This document shows, in pieces, positions 26,831 to 36,151 of a DNA stretch of 64,000 nucleotides (position 1 is its first letter; each line of letters begins with the position of its first letter). The notes below the pieces were generated by a model. It did no database searches and was not told the origin of the DNA. It saw only the letters and a program-made list of their open reading frames with translations. The translations under genes and the position numbers were made by a program. Origin of the DNA: Peptoniphilus ovalis. GTDB taxonomy: Bacteria; Bacillota; Clostridia; Tissierellales; Peptoniphilaceae. The stretch spans positions 124,001 to 188,000 of the forward strand of contig NZ_JAHLQO010000002.1 of the NCBI RefSeq assembly GCF_018919265.1. Reading direction: 5' to 3'.

Positions 26831-28954
26831 ATGACAAAGGAATATTTTCAAAATAGGGAAATTTCATGGCTAAAATTTAATGAGAGAGTTTTAGTTGAGG
26901 CAATGGAGGAGCATGTCCCTCCTCTTGAAAGATTAAAATTTGTAAGTATATTTGTTTCAAATTTAGATGAGTTTTTTATGGTCAGAGTTGGATCGCTTCA
27001 CGATTTATCTCAGCTTAAAAAAGAAGTAGTTGATAATAAGACTGGAATGACTGCAAGTGAGCAAATTGATGCAATTCTTGCTGAGCTTCCTGCAATGTAT
27101 AGAAAAAAAGATGCTATCTATAAAGATGTAATGGATCATCTTAATGAATACAGCATTAGATGTCTTTCTTATGAAGAGCTAGACAATGAGCAAAAGAAAT
27201 TTGTTGAAGACTTTTATATGAAGAGCATTGATCAATTAGTTTCGCCACAAATCGTGGATTTAAATCATCCTTTTCCTTTTTTAGAAAATAATAAATTATA
27301 TGCCTTTGTAGAACTTGAAAAGGATAAAGAAAAAGTATTTGGGATAGTTCCTGTTAGAAATACTTATCCTGATTATATAATGCTTCCTGGCGAGAATATT
27401 GAATTTATATTGATGGAAGAGATAATTTTAAATCAAATCAATCAAATCTTTAAAGAGTATAAAGTTGTCTCAAAAAACATAATTAAAATCACGAGAAATA
27501 CTGATTTTGTCGATGATAGAGATACATGGGAAGAATTCGACGATTATCAAGCATATATGAAGACTATCCTCAAGAAGAGAAAGAGACTTAATGTAGTAAG
27601 ACTTGAATCTCAAGATAAACTTTCCAAGCAATCACTTAAATTTTTACTTAATAAACTAGAGCTTGATGAAAAGGCCTACTTTGAAATTAATTCGCCACTT
27701 AATATGAAGTATGTATTTAGTTTAATTGGAGATATGCCAAATGCAACTAAGAGTATTTTACTTCACGACGAATTAATTCAATACGACCCAGAAAAATATT
27801 CAAAGAGCGTTATCGAAGACATAAGAAGAAAAGACAGACTCCTTTCATACCCATATGAAAGTATGGAAACTTTTATCTCTCTATTAAGAGAAGCAGCAAA
27901 TGACCCAGAATGTAAGTCAATTAAAATAACAATTTATAGACTTGCAAAAGATTCAAAAGTTGTAAGATATTTACAAGAAGCTGCACAAAATGGTAAGGAA
28001 GTAACTGTATTTGTTGAGCTAAAAGCAAGATTTGATGAAGAGTCAAATATCCACTACGCAAACCTACTTTATGAAGAAGGTTGCAATATTATTTATGGAT
28101 TTAATAAATACAAGACTCACTCAAAAATTTGTCTTATAACATTTAGAAACCCAAAGACAGGACATTTAAACTACATCACACAAATTGGAACAGGCAACTA
28201 CAATGAGTCAACTGCAAAACAATACACTGATTTTTCACTTATGACTGCAGATGATCAAATAGGTCTTGATGCTACAGACTTTTTTAAGAATATGTCACTT
28301 GGAAATCTCGATGGAAAATACATGCACCTACTCCAATCTCCAACTTCACTTAAAACTGGTTTAATGCACCATGTGGAAAATGAAATAAAAAAAGGAGAAG
28401 ATGGATATATTCTATGTAAATTTAATTCGCTAACTGACAAGGACTTTATAGATAAATTTGTTGAAGCTTCTCAAAAGGGAGTTAAAATTGATTTAATAAT
28501 TAGAGGAATTTCCTGTTTAATTCCTGGAATTGAAGGATACAGCGACAATATTAGAATAATTTCTATAGTAGGAAGATTTTTAGAGCATCCAAGAGTTTAT
28601 GTATTTGGAAAAGATGCTCACACAATGTATATTTCTTCAGCTGATTTAATGACTAGAAACACTGAAAAAAGAGTTGAGATTGCAACTCCAATTCTAGACA
28701 AAGATATTAAAGATAGATTATTAAAATATTTAGAAATCCAACTTAAAGATAATGTTGGCGCCAGGGTTATGAATAACAATGGCGAGTACGAAAAAATTGA
28801 TACACAAGATAGTGTTGGAAGACTTTCATCACAGGAATATTTCACAGAAGAAGCTGAGAAAAAAGCAAGAGAAATGGAAGAGAAAAAAGATAACAAAGCT
28901 GAAGAAAGAGAAGAAGGTTTCTTCCAAAAACTTCTCAGTATTTTCAAAAAATAA
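26831..28954 (+). CDS. ppk1: Polyphosphate kinase 1
   Basis: A 707-residue kinase that reversibly polymerises the gamma-phosphate of ATP into polyphosphate. N domain begins YFQNREISWLKFNERVLVEA with NLDEFFMVRVGSL; catalytic C domains include IKITIYRLAKDSKVV, VFVELKARFDEESNI, GFNKYKTHSKICLIT (autophosphorylated histidine) and GTGNYNESTAKQYTDFSLMT. Length is typical. The last 40 residues form a highly charged, Glu/Lys-rich tail (about 665-700). Co-transcribed with ppx. Confidence 0.95.
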   Translation: MTKEYFQNREISWLKFNERVLVEAMEEHVPPLERLKFVSIFVSNLDEFFMVRVGSLHDLSQLKKEVVDNKTGMTASEQIDAILAELPAMYRKKDAIYKDVMDHLNEYSIRCLSYEELDNEQKKFVEDFYMKSIDQLVSPQIVDLNHPFPFLENNKLYAFVELEKDKEKVFGIVPVRNTYPDYIMLPGENIEFILMEEIILNQINQIFKEYKVVSKNIIKITRNTDFVDDRDTWEEFDDYQAYMKTILKKRKRLNVVRLESQDKLSKQSLKFLLNKLELDEKAYFEINSPLNMKYVFSLIGDMPNATKSILLHDELIQYDPEKYSKSVIEDIRRKDRLLSYPYESMETFISLLREAANDPECKSIKITIYRLAKDSKVVRYLQEAAQNGKEVTVFVELKARFDEESNIHYANLLYEEGCNIIYGFNKYKTHSKICLITFRNPKTGHLNYITQIGTGNYNESTAKQYTDFSLMTADDQIGLDATDFFKNMSLGNLDGKYMHLLQSPTSLKTGLMHHVENEIKKGEDGYILCKFNSLTDKDFIDKFVEASQKGVKIDLIIRGISCLIPGIEGYSDNIRIISIVGRFLEHPRVYVFGKDAHTMYISSADLMTRNTEKRVEIATPILDKDIKDRLLKYLEIQLKDNVGARVMNNNGEYEKIDTQDSVGRLSSQEYFTEEAEKKAREMEEKKDNKAEEREEGFFQKLLSIFKK

Positions 28955-28968
28955 ATAATAAGATGTAT

Positions 28969-29010
28969 GAATACCTTTTTTACTGAATAGCTCAGTAAGG
29001 AGGGTATTTT
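28969..29010 (+). terminator. Terminator of ppx-ppk1
   Basis: AATACC...TACTGA-ATAGC-TCAGTA...GGTATT: nested 6-bp arms around a short loop, with a TTTTT tail. Confidence 0.7.
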
Positions 29011-29057
29011 TAGATTCTAATAAACATTTAATAATCACAATAGAATACTAAAAAAAT

Positions 29058-29118
29058 TATACAAAAAATTATTGAAAAATTTACAATTCATTTACATACT
29101 CTTTATTCGCAATATACA
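29058..29118 (+). promoter_or_regulatory. Pho-box-like direct repeats and -10 upstream of phnD
   Basis: In 11-bp phase stand TATACA 29058, TTATTG 29069, TTTACA 29080, TTTACA 29091 and TTTATT 29102, followed by a -10-like TATACA at 29113. The two exact TTTACA copies match those in front of ppx, and the distance from the second copy to the -10 (22 bp) equals that upstream of the 36228 gene. Confidence 0.6.
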
Positions 29119-29169
29119 TCAATATAGGATACTTTGGGAGTAAAACAACATTATCCTAGGAGGAATATT

Positions 29170-30234
29170 ATGAATTTAAAAAAGATGTTTAAGGTAGGAC
29201 TTTGCTCACTATCTTTACTAAGTCTTGTAGCTTGTGGTGGCGGAGGAAATAAAGACGCCGGAGAAGTTACAACAAATGCTGATGGACAAGAAGTTGTTAA
29301 ACTAGAAGAACTTTCAGTTCAATTTGTTCCATCTCGTGAACCAGATGCAATTATAACTATTACTGAACCACTTAAAGATATGCTAACTCAAGAATTAGCT
29401 AAAGAAGGTTATGAAGTTGAAAATGTAGACATCACTGTTGGAACTAATTATGAAGCAACAGGTGAAGCACTTTCAGCAGGAACTGTAGACATTGGATTTA
29501 TTCCAGGTGGAACTTATGTAACTTATGACGATGGAGTAGAAGCAATTCTTACTGCAACTCGTGATGGACTTTCAGTTGAATCAGATGATCCAAAAGTTTG
29601 GAACGAAGGAAGCCCAATTCAAAAAGTTGACGAACAAGTTACTTTCTACAGAGGACTAATCTTATCAGGTCCATCTGAAAAAGGTAAAGAGCTTGCTGCA
29701 AAAGTAAATGCAGGCGAAAAACTTACTTGGGAAGATTTAGATTCAGCTAACTGGGCTGTAATGGGACCTACTTCACCAGCTGGATATCTTTATCCATCAC
29801 TTTGGATGAACGAAAACTATGACAAATCAATTTCTGATTTATCAAATGCAGTGCAATCAGATTCATATCCATCATCTTTTGCTCGTCTAGCTACTGGACA
29901 AATCGATGTACTTGTAACTTATGCTGATGCAAGAATTGACTACGAAGATCAATGGCAATCAGAATTTGGTGGAAAAAATTCAATATGGGATGACGTTGAA
30001 GTTATTGGTGTAACTGACCCAATGATGAACGATACAATCTCTGTATCTGAATCATCTCCAAAGATGACACCAGAATTAATAGCTGCTCTTCAAAATGCCT
30101 TTATAAACATTGGAAATACTCCAGAAGGTAAAGAAGTAATCGCTGTTTACACTCACAATGGTTATGAAAAAGCAAACCCTACAGATTATGATTCTGAGCG
30201 TAAAGTTCAAGAGATGGTAAAAAAAGGAAATTAA
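29170..30234 (+). CDS. phnD: Phosphate/phosphite/phosphonate ABC transporter binding lipoprotein
   Basis: A 354-residue PhnD-family binding lipoprotein. Signal peptide MNLKKMFKVGLCSLSLLSLVAC ends in lipobox LVAC, followed by a Gly-rich spacer. EELSVQFVPSREPDAI and the later SPAGYLYPSLWM and DVLVTYADAR are family features. It collects an oxyanion phosphorus compound for the PhnC-PhnE-PhnE transporter. ATG at 29170 is supported by AGGAGG (29158-29163); a TTG 36 bases upstream has no ribosome site. A hairpin follows the gene. Ligand (phosphonate, phosphite or phosphate ester) not decidable from sequence. Confidence 0.88.
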   Translation: MNLKKMFKVGLCSLSLLSLVACGGGGNKDAGEVTTNADGQEVVKLEELSVQFVPSREPDAIITITEPLKDMLTQELAKEGYEVENVDITVGTNYEATGEALSAGTVDIGFIPGGTYVTYDDGVEAILTATRDGLSVESDDPKVWNEGSPIQKVDEQVTFYRGLILSGPSEKGKELAAKVNAGEKLTWEDLDSANWAVMGPTSPAGYLYPSLWMNENYDKSISDLSNAVQSDSYPSSFARLATGQIDVLVTYADARIDYEDQWQSEFGGKNSIWDDVEVIGVTDPMMNDTISVSESSPKMTPELIAALQNAFINIGNTPEGKEVIAVYTHNGYEKANPTDYDSERKVQEMVKKGN

Positions 30235-30240
30235 AGTTAT

Positions 30241-30262
30241 AAGGGAGCTTAAAAGCTCCCTT
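30241..30262 (+). terminator. Hairpin between phnD and phnC
   Basis: AAGGGAGCTT-AA-AAGCTCCCTT is a perfect 10-bp stem but with only a weak U-tract. It probably ends or stabilises part of the phnD transcript, giving more binding protein than transporter. Confidence 0.7.
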
Positions 30263-30290
30263 TACTTAATTATTTTTGAAAGGATTAGAA

Positions 30291-31049
30291 ATGATTGAAT
30301 TTATTAATGTAGATAAAGAATATGAAAATGGATTTAAAGCCCTGAAGAATGTCAATCTAACTATTGAAGATGGAGAGTTTGTAGCAATAATTGGTGGTTC
30401 AGGAGCTGGTAAGTCAACTCTTATTAGAACTATAAATAAAATGCACGACATAACAAGTGGAAAGCTTACTGTAAATGGCAAAGATGTTTCATCACTTAAA
30501 GGTCAAGAACTAAGAGATTTTCGTAGAGATATTGGAATGGTCTTTCAAGGATTTAACCTTGTAGAGAGAACTACTGTCCAAAAGAATGTTTTATCAGCAT
30601 TTATACCAGAATTATCGGGATTTAAAAAAGTTTTTGGACTTTACAGTGACGATATGAAGAAAAAAGCTCTTGAAGCATTAGACAGTGTTGACATCTTAGA
30701 CAAAGCTTATCAAAGAACTGACGCATTATCAGGTGGACAAAAACAACGTGTGGCACTCGCAAGAACTATTGTACAAAAGCCTACAATTATCCTTGCTGAT
30801 GAGCCTATTGCATCTCTTGACCCAGTAACAAGTAGACAAGTTATGAATTACTTCACAAATCTTAACCAAAAATACAATATTACAATTCTTATTAATATCC
30901 ACGATGTTGACATGGCTTTAAAATATGCCACTAGAGTTCTTGGAGTGAGAAAGGGAGAAATTGTATTTTCAGGTCATCCATCTGAAGTAAATGATGAGGT
31001 AATAACAAATATTTACGGGCAAGACCCAAAGAGTATTGTAGTAGAATAG
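30291..31049 (+). CDS. phnC: Phosphonate ABC transporter ATP-binding protein
   Basis: A 252-residue ABC ATPase of the PhnC family. Walker A GGSGAGKST (about 34-42), GMVFQGFNLVERTTVQKNVL as Q-loop, LSGGQKQRVALAR signature, ILADEPIASLDP Walker B, INIHDVDMAL switch. ATG at 30291 has AAAGGA at 30278-30283; an in-frame TTG at 30276 does not. It energises the two PhnE permeases encoded next. Confidence 0.92.
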   Translation: MIEFINVDKEYENGFKALKNVNLTIEDGEFVAIIGGSGAGKSTLIRTINKMHDITSGKLTVNGKDVSSLKGQELRDFRRDIGMVFQGFNLVERTTVQKNVLSAFIPELSGFKKVFGLYSDDMKKKALEALDSVDILDKAYQRTDALSGGQKQRVALARTIVQKPTIILADEPIASLDPVTSRQVMNYFTNLNQKYNITILINIHDVDMALKYATRVLGVRKGEIVFSGHPSEVNDEVITNIYGQDPKSIVVE

Positions 31050-31058
31050 GAGTTTGTT

Positions 31059-31880
31059 ATGAATTTCTATGATAAAATTTTTAAACCAAAAAGAATTGTA
31101 CTTTCAAATGGAAAGGAAGTACTTGAGAAAAAATCCAGAGTTCCTGCAATTTGTCTTATTTTATTAATTGCACTTGTAGTTGCTCTTTCTGTGACAGAAT
31201 TTTCTGTTGCAATGCTTTTTAGAAATATGCATCAACTTTGGAAAATTGTTGGAGAACTTTTAAAACCAAATTGGGAATACCTTCCAAGTGTAATTGGACC
31301 TTTAATTGATACAATTAAGATGTCTCTATTTGGATCATTCTTAGGGGCATTTGTTGCACTTCCAATTTCATTTTTGGCAGCGCAAAATATGATTCACAAC
31401 AACATTATTAACTGGATTGTGAAATTATTATTTACAATTGTTAGAACACTTCCTACACTTGTATCAGCACTTATCGCAACTTATATCTTTGGTCTAGGAA
31501 CACTTGCAGGTACTTTTGCTATATTTCTATTTTCCTTCTCCTATGTTGGAAAGATTATGTATGAAGAAATTGAAACAGTGGAGATGGGAGCTTATGAAGC
31601 TATGATTTCTATGGGTTACACTAAGCAAATGGCATTTATCAAAGGTGTTATGCCAGAAATTTTAGCAACTTATATATCTACTTCTCTATTTAACTTTGAA
31701 GGAAATGTAAGATATGCATCAATTCTTGGTTATGTAGGAGCAGGTGGACTGGGACTTATTATTAATGAAAACATTGGATGGAGAGATTATAATAAAGTAG
31801 GTACAATCCTTTTTGCTTTAATTATCACTGTTATGATTATAGAAGTAACTTCTAGAACCATCCGTAAGAAATTAAGTTAG
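31059..31880 (+). CDS. phnE: Phosphonate ABC transporter permease PhnE (first)
   Basis: A 273-residue permease with about six hydrophobic helices. The segment YEEIETVEMGAYEAMISMGYTKQMAFIKGVMPEI is the EAA loop contacting PhnC, and YVGAGGLGLIINENIGWRDYNKVGTIL is the PhnE C-terminal pattern. Together with the next gene it forms a heterodimeric channel. RBS AGGAG at 31048-31052. Confidence 0.9.
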   Translation: MNFYDKIFKPKRIVLSNGKEVLEKKSRVPAICLILLIALVVALSVTEFSVAMLFRNMHQLWKIVGELLKPNWEYLPSVIGPLIDTIKMSLFGSFLGAFVALPISFLAAQNMIHNNIINWIVKLLFTIVRTLPTLVSALIATYIFGLGTLAGTFAIFLFSFSYVGKIMYEEIETVEMGAYEAMISMGYTKQMAFIKGVMPEILATYISTSLFNFEGNVRYASILGYVGAGGLGLIINENIGWRDYNKVGTILFALIITVMIIEVTSRTIRKKLS

Positions 31881-31888
31881 GAGATAAT

Positions 31889-32707
31889 ATGGAAAAGGTA
31901 AAAAGAATTGATGAAGTCTTTGAAAATGAGCCCAACTTTAGGCTTATTCAGACATTAATTACAATAATTGTTATAGGATCTTTAGTATGGTCTTCTAGTG
32001 TTATAGATTTTTCAAATTATACTGGAAATGGTGGAGAAGTTGTCTATTCAATAATTAAAGGAATTTTGACACCTGATACAAATCTACTTTTTGATTTTTC
32101 ACGTGGAGGACTTTGGTATTTAATTTTTGAGACAATTTGTATCGCATTTATTGGTACACTTATTGGAGCAATAGTTTCACTGCCACTTGCATTTTTATCA
32201 TCTGATAATATTGTTCCAAGGCCAGTTGCTATTTTGTTTCAATTTTTAATTTTAGTAATTCGTACAGTTCCAGCAATTGTATATGGTCTTATGTTTATTC
32301 GTGTAACAGGTCCTGGACCTTTTGCAGGGGTTATGACTATGACCTTTACATCTGTTGGTATGATGACAAAGTTATTCCAAGAAACAATTTCAAATATTGA
32401 TACAAATATATTAGAAGCCTTTGAATCATTGGGAATCGAAACTTTCGGAAAAATTAGATATGGAATTATACCACAGCTTTCTGCAAGTTTTATTTCCACA
32501 ATAATTTATCGTTTTGATATGAATATGCGTGATGCTACAACTCTTGGTTTAGTAGGAGCAGGTGGTGTAGGTGCACCTCTTATGATGGCAATTAATGCAT
32601 ATCGTTGGAATGAAGTTGGGGCAATTTTAATATCACTAATGGTAGTTGTATTAATAGTTGAATATTTATCTACAAAACTTCGTAAAAAATTAGCATACGG
32701 GAATTGA
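31889..32707 (+). CDS. phnE: Phosphonate ABC transporter permease PhnE (second)
   Basis: A 272-residue homologue of the preceding permease with the same layout: ISNIDTNILEAFESLGIETFGKIRYGIIPQL as EAA loop and GLVGAGGVGAPLMMAINAYRWNEVGAILISL near the end. Two different PhnE-type permeases in one operon imply a heterodimeric channel. RBS AGGAG at 31880-31884. Its stop nearly abuts the nucleotidase gene. Confidence 0.9.
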   Translation: MEKVKRIDEVFENEPNFRLIQTLITIIVIGSLVWSSSVIDFSNYTGNGGEVVYSIIKGILTPDTNLLFDFSRGGLWYLIFETICIAFIGTLIGAIVSLPLAFLSSDNIVPRPVAILFQFLILVIRTVPAIVYGLMFIRVTGPGPFAGVMTMTFTSVGMMTKLFQETISNIDTNILEAFESLGIETFGKIRYGIIPQLSASFISTIIYRFDMNMRDATTLGLVGAGGVGAPLMMAINAYRWNEVGAILISLMVVVLIVEYLSTKLRKKLAYGN

Positions 32708-32709
32708 TT

Positions 32710-34263
32710 ATGAAATTTATTATTTTACACACATCTGATGTCCATGGATATTTCACATCTAAATCTTTTGTAGAAAAGGACGTAATGGAAAGTCATGGAC
32801 TATCTAGGGCAAAAACATATATAGAAAAAATAAGAAGAGAAAATTCAAATGTAATTTATGTTGATACAGGTGATCTCATTCAAGGCTCACCTTTATCAAG
32901 TTTTTACAAGGAAGAAAATCGAGCAAGTGGGAATATAAATGCTATAAATTTATTAAAACCAGATGCACTTGTCCTCGGCAATCACGATTTTAATTATGGA
33001 CTTTCATATTTAGAAAGTGCAAAAAATTCTTCAGATGCACCAATACTTTGTGCAAATGTTGAAAATAATTCTGATAAAGAAATTTTTGATTCACCTTATA
33101 AAATTATTGAGATTGAAGATGTGAGAATTGGAATTCTTGGACTTGTAACTCAATATATCCCTCATTGGGAAGGCGAAGAAAATATTGCAGGTCTAAAATT
33201 TAATAGTGCACTGGAATCTGCAAAAAAATTCGTGCCTATTCTAAGAAATGAAGAAAACTGTGATATTGTCATAGTCGCATATCACGGCGGATTTGAAAAA
33301 GATTTAGAAACTGGAGAAGAACTTGAAAAGCAAACTGGAGAAAATGAAGGATATGCACTTTTAAACAGTGGACTTGATTTTGATGTGCTGCTAACTGGTC
33401 ATCAGCACTTGATGACGTCAGGAGTGATTGATGAAAAAGCCTATGCTCAGCCGGGATTTGCCGCTTCAAATATCAGTGAAATTTCTTTTGATTTTGAAAA
33501 GGGAGAAGTTAAAAACTTAGAAGCAAAACTAGTGGACTTAAAAGATTATTCTCCTAATGAAGAAATGGAAGAATTTCTTAAAAATGATATGATTTCTGTT
33601 AATGAAATGCTCGATAAAAAAGCAGGAACAATTGAGCCTTCTGCAAGAATTGAAGATATTATGGACGCCCAAATTAATGGCCATACATTTATAGATTTAA
33701 TAAATCAAATTCAAATGGAAGCTTTGGGAGCAGATATCGCAGCAACTTCTATATTTAACGAAAATATTAGAGGACTTGATAGAAATGTAACTATGAGAGA
33801 AATTATGGCGAGCTATCCCTTTAATAATACTCTTATGAAGGTTGAAATCACTGGCAAGGAATTAAAAGAAATTTTAGAATTCAATTCACTTTATTTTGTA
33901 TTAGATGGCGAAAGTCTTATTGTAAATCCAAAATATAAATTTCCTAAAAATTTAATTTTTAATTACGATATCTACTCAGGGATTTCTTACACATATGATT
34001 ACAAAAATGAACCAGGCAATAGAATTGTATCCTTAATTTATAAAGGAAAAGAAGTTGAAGATACAGACATCCTTCAAATTGCACTTAACTCTTATAGAGC
34101 AGGTGGAGGAGGAGATTTTCCGGTGCTTGATTCAAGCCAAGTAATTTCAGAGACAAATAAAGAAATGCCTGAAATAATTTTTGATTATATTAAAGAAAAG
34201 GAAGATGTAAAAATAAAAGATATGCCAAGCATAAAAATAATTGGATACAAAGATTATAAATAG
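32710..34263 (+). CDS. 5'-nucleotidase/2',3'-cyclic phosphodiesterase-like metallophosphoesterase (cytosolic)
   Basis: A 517-residue two-domain enzyme of the UshA/YfkN group. Metal ligands: HTSDVHGYF, VDTGDLIQGSP, LGNHDFNYG, AYHGGFEKD, TGHQHLM. The C-terminal substrate-binding domain follows (MASYPFNNTLMKVEITGKELKEILE, NSYRAGGGGDFP). Most family members are exported, but this one starts directly with KFIILHTSD and has no signal peptide, so it should act on imported or intracellular nucleotides/phosphoesters. ATG at 32710 is chosen by fit to the family start; the ribosome site is weak, suggesting coupling to phnE. Confidence 0.85.
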   Translation: MKFIILHTSDVHGYFTSKSFVEKDVMESHGLSRAKTYIEKIRRENSNVIYVDTGDLIQGSPLSSFYKEENRASGNINAINLLKPDALVLGNHDFNYGLSYLESAKNSSDAPILCANVENNSDKEIFDSPYKIIEIEDVRIGILGLVTQYIPHWEGEENIAGLKFNSALESAKKFVPILRNEENCDIVIVAYHGGFEKDLETGEELEKQTGENEGYALLNSGLDFDVLLTGHQHLMTSGVIDEKAYAQPGFAASNISEISFDFEKGEVKNLEAKLVDLKDYSPNEEMEEFLKNDMISVNEMLDKKAGTIEPSARIEDIMDAQINGHTFIDLINQIQMEALGADIAATSIFNENIRGLDRNVTMREIMASYPFNNTLMKVEITGKELKEILEFNSLYFVLDGESLIVNPKYKFPKNLIFNYDIYSGISYTYDYKNEPGNRIVSLIYKGKEVEDTDILQIALNSYRAGGGGDFPVLDSSQVISETNKEMPEIIFDYIKEKEDVKIKDMPSIKIIGYKDYK

Positions 34264-34265
34264 AA

Positions 34266-34291
34266 ATGTCGCTATTGCGGCATTTTTTTGT
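34266..34291 (+). terminator. Terminator of the phn-nucleotidase operon
   Basis: AATGTCGC-TATT-GCGGCATT forms an 8-bp stem with one G-U pair, followed by TTTTT, right after the stop. Confidence 0.8.
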
Positions 34292-34360
34292 GCTAAACTT
34301 TTCATTATAGTTATTTTCAAAATTATATATTATTATAATTAAAATAGAAAAGGTGATGAG

Positions 34361-35542
34361 ATGAAAAAAATTTTAAATGATTTTAAATTTTTAAATGATG
34401 AAATAATAAAAAATAGAAGAACAATTCACGAATTTGCAGAGCTTGGATTTGAACTTGATAAAACTAAAGCTTTTGTAAAAGAAAGATTAGTTTCTTATGG
34501 AATTAAACCAAATGATTGCGGCAAAGCTGGAATTACTTTCACTTTAGGAAATCCTGGAGGAAAGACTATTTTATTAAGAGCAGACATGGATGCACTTCCA
34601 ATGGAAGAAGAATCTGATTTGGATTTTGCTGCGAGAAATGGAAATTGCCATGCATGTGGTCACGATATTCACACATCAATGCTTCTTGCAACGGCTAAGT
34701 ACTTAAAGGAACACGAAGAAGAATTAAAAGGTTATGTAAAATTTATGTTCCAACCCGCAGAAGAAATTATGGCAGGAGCAGAGGATATGATTGAAAATGG
34801 AATTTTAGAAAATCCAAAAGTAGATGCTGCTTTTGCAATTCACGTTATGAGTGGAAGAGATGATACGAAGTCCGGAACTGTTCAATATAAATCAGGACCT
34901 CTTATGCTTTCAGGAGATGCAATAAAAGTAAAGGTCTTTGGAAAGCCAGCACATGGCTCAACTCCATATCTTGGAGTAGATGCAATACAAGTTGCTTCAA
35001 GAATCGCAATTGATATTAATTCAATGGTCAGCACAAATTTTTTTGCAAAAGAAGAAAATATAGCACTTGTTGGAAAAATTTCAGGAGGTACTGCTGTTAA
35101 TACTGTTGCGGATTATTGCGAGATGGAAGTTTCTTTGAGAAGCGAAAGCCACGAGTCTCGAAAAAGACTTTTTGAAAGAGTAGAAGAAATTTCACTTCAT
35201 AATGCAAATTTATTTGGAGCAAAGGCAGTAGTTGAACATGTCTATGGGATGCCACCTCTTATAAATGAAAAAGAACTTTCAATGAAATTTACAAAATATG
35301 TGAAGGAAATTCTTGGAGATGAAAATGCAATAGAGTCCAAAGGTTTCACTGGATCAGAAGATTTCTCATCACTGGCATTAAAAGTTCCATCAGTTTTATT
35401 TACACTTGGAGTAGGAAGTATTGATGAAGGAGTAGAAAATTATTTGCATCATCCAAATGTGCAGTTTAAAGAAGACCATTTTTATGTTGGAGCGGCAGTG
35501 CACGCATACATTGCAAAAAGATTTTTAGAAGAAAATAATTGA
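34361..35542 (+). CDS. M20-family amidohydrolase (hippurate/N-acyl amino acid hydrolase type)
   Basis: A 393-residue metal-dependent amidohydrolase. RRTIHEFAELGFEL, LLRADMDALPMEEES, GNCHACGHDIHTSMLL (metal ligand Cys/His), FQPAEEIMAGAEDMI and GSEDFSSL are the family landmarks; residues about 185-295 are the lid/dimerisation domain. It removes acyl groups from amino acids or small peptides in the cytosol; exact substrate unknown. RBS AAAAGGTGATGAG. Monocistronic between a terminator and dps. Confidence 0.88.
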   Translation: MKKILNDFKFLNDEIIKNRRTIHEFAELGFELDKTKAFVKERLVSYGIKPNDCGKAGITFTLGNPGGKTILLRADMDALPMEEESDLDFAARNGNCHACGHDIHTSMLLATAKYLKEHEEELKGYVKFMFQPAEEIMAGAEDMIENGILENPKVDAAFAIHVMSGRDDTKSGTVQYKSGPLMLSGDAIKVKVFGKPAHGSTPYLGVDAIQVASRIAIDINSMVSTNFFAKEENIALVGKISGGTAVNTVADYCEMEVSLRSESHESRKRLFERVEEISLHNANLFGAKAVVEHVYGMPPLINEKELSMKFTKYVKEILGDENAIESKGFTGSEDFSSLALKVPSVLFTLGVGSIDEGVENYLHHPNVQFKEDHFYVGAAVHAYIAKRFLEENN

Positions 35543-35587
35543 TAATTTTTATTAAAAATGTTTAATTTAAAATTCCTAGGGTATCTT

Positions 35588-35603
35588 ATTAATAGTTATT
35601 AAT
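35588..35603 (+). promoter_or_regulatory. AT-rich palindrome upstream of dps (possible PerR/Fur-type operator)
   Basis: ATTAATA-GT-TATTAAT is a perfect 7-bp inverted repeat about 65 bases before the dps start. Its size and base composition resemble PerR/Fur boxes, but in such AT-rich DNA chance occurrence is quite possible. Confidence 0.3.
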
Positions 35604-35667
35604 GATAACAAATATTATTAAAATTAAAAAGAAATCAAATAAAAAATACTATAGGAGGTTATTAATT

Positions 35668-36099
35668 ATGAGTAAAAAAGTTGATGTATATGTAGCAGAT
35701 TTATTAGTTGGTAATGTAAAATTACACAATCTTCATTGGAATGTAGTTGGATTTACTTTTAAAGCTGTTCATGAATATTTAGAAGGATTATATGATTCTT
35801 TCTTTGAAAAGTATGATGAAGTTGCTGAATATCAAAAGCAAATTGGAGAATTTCCAGTTGCAAATGTTAAAGAATATTTAGAACTTACTGAAGTAAAAGA
35901 ACTTGGAAAAGAAGAAATTGGACCAAAAAAAGCTATTGAAGAAGCACTTGCTTTAATAAAACACATGAAGGATTCAGCTCTTGCAATTCGTGAAGAAGCA
36001 GGAGAAGATTTCTTACTTTCTAATTTAATGGAAGATCATGTTACTGAATATCAAAAACAAATTTGGTTCATGGAATCAATGTTAAAAGATATAAAATAA
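35668..36099 (+). CDS. dps: Dps/ferritin-like DNA-protection protein
   Basis: A 143-residue ferritin-like four-helix protein. VGNVKLHNLHWNVVGFTFKAVHEYLEGLYDSFFEKYDEVAEY contains the Dps ferroxidase signature (HxxxW...H and DxxxE). It forms a hollow dodecamer that oxidises and stores iron using peroxide, protecting anaerobes from oxygen exposure. ATG at 35668 is supported by AGGAGG (35653-35658); an in-frame ATG 66 bases upstream is in the leader. Monocistronic with a strong terminator. Confidence 0.9.
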   Translation: MSKKVDVYVADLLVGNVKLHNLHWNVVGFTFKAVHEYLEGLYDSFFEKYDEVAEYQKQIGEFPVANVKEYLELTEVKELGKEEIGPKKAIEEALALIKHMKDSALAIREEAGEDFLLSNLMEDHVTEYQKQIWFMESMLKDIK

Positions 36100-36114
36100 T
36101 CTTTTAAAAGAAAG

Positions 36115-36149
36115 CCCTCTTTACTGGAATACCAGTAAAGAGGGTTTTT
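36115..36149 (+). terminator. Terminator of dps
   Basis: CCCTCTTTACTGG-AATA-CCAGTAAAGAGGG is a perfect 13-bp stem followed by TTTTTAATTT. Confidence 0.92.
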
Positions 36150-36151
36150 AA

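Noticed and set aside
29134-29169. Longer N-terminus for PhnD from TTG at 29134
   Set aside because: It would disrupt the lipoprotein signal peptide and include the ribosome binding site of the ATG at 29170.
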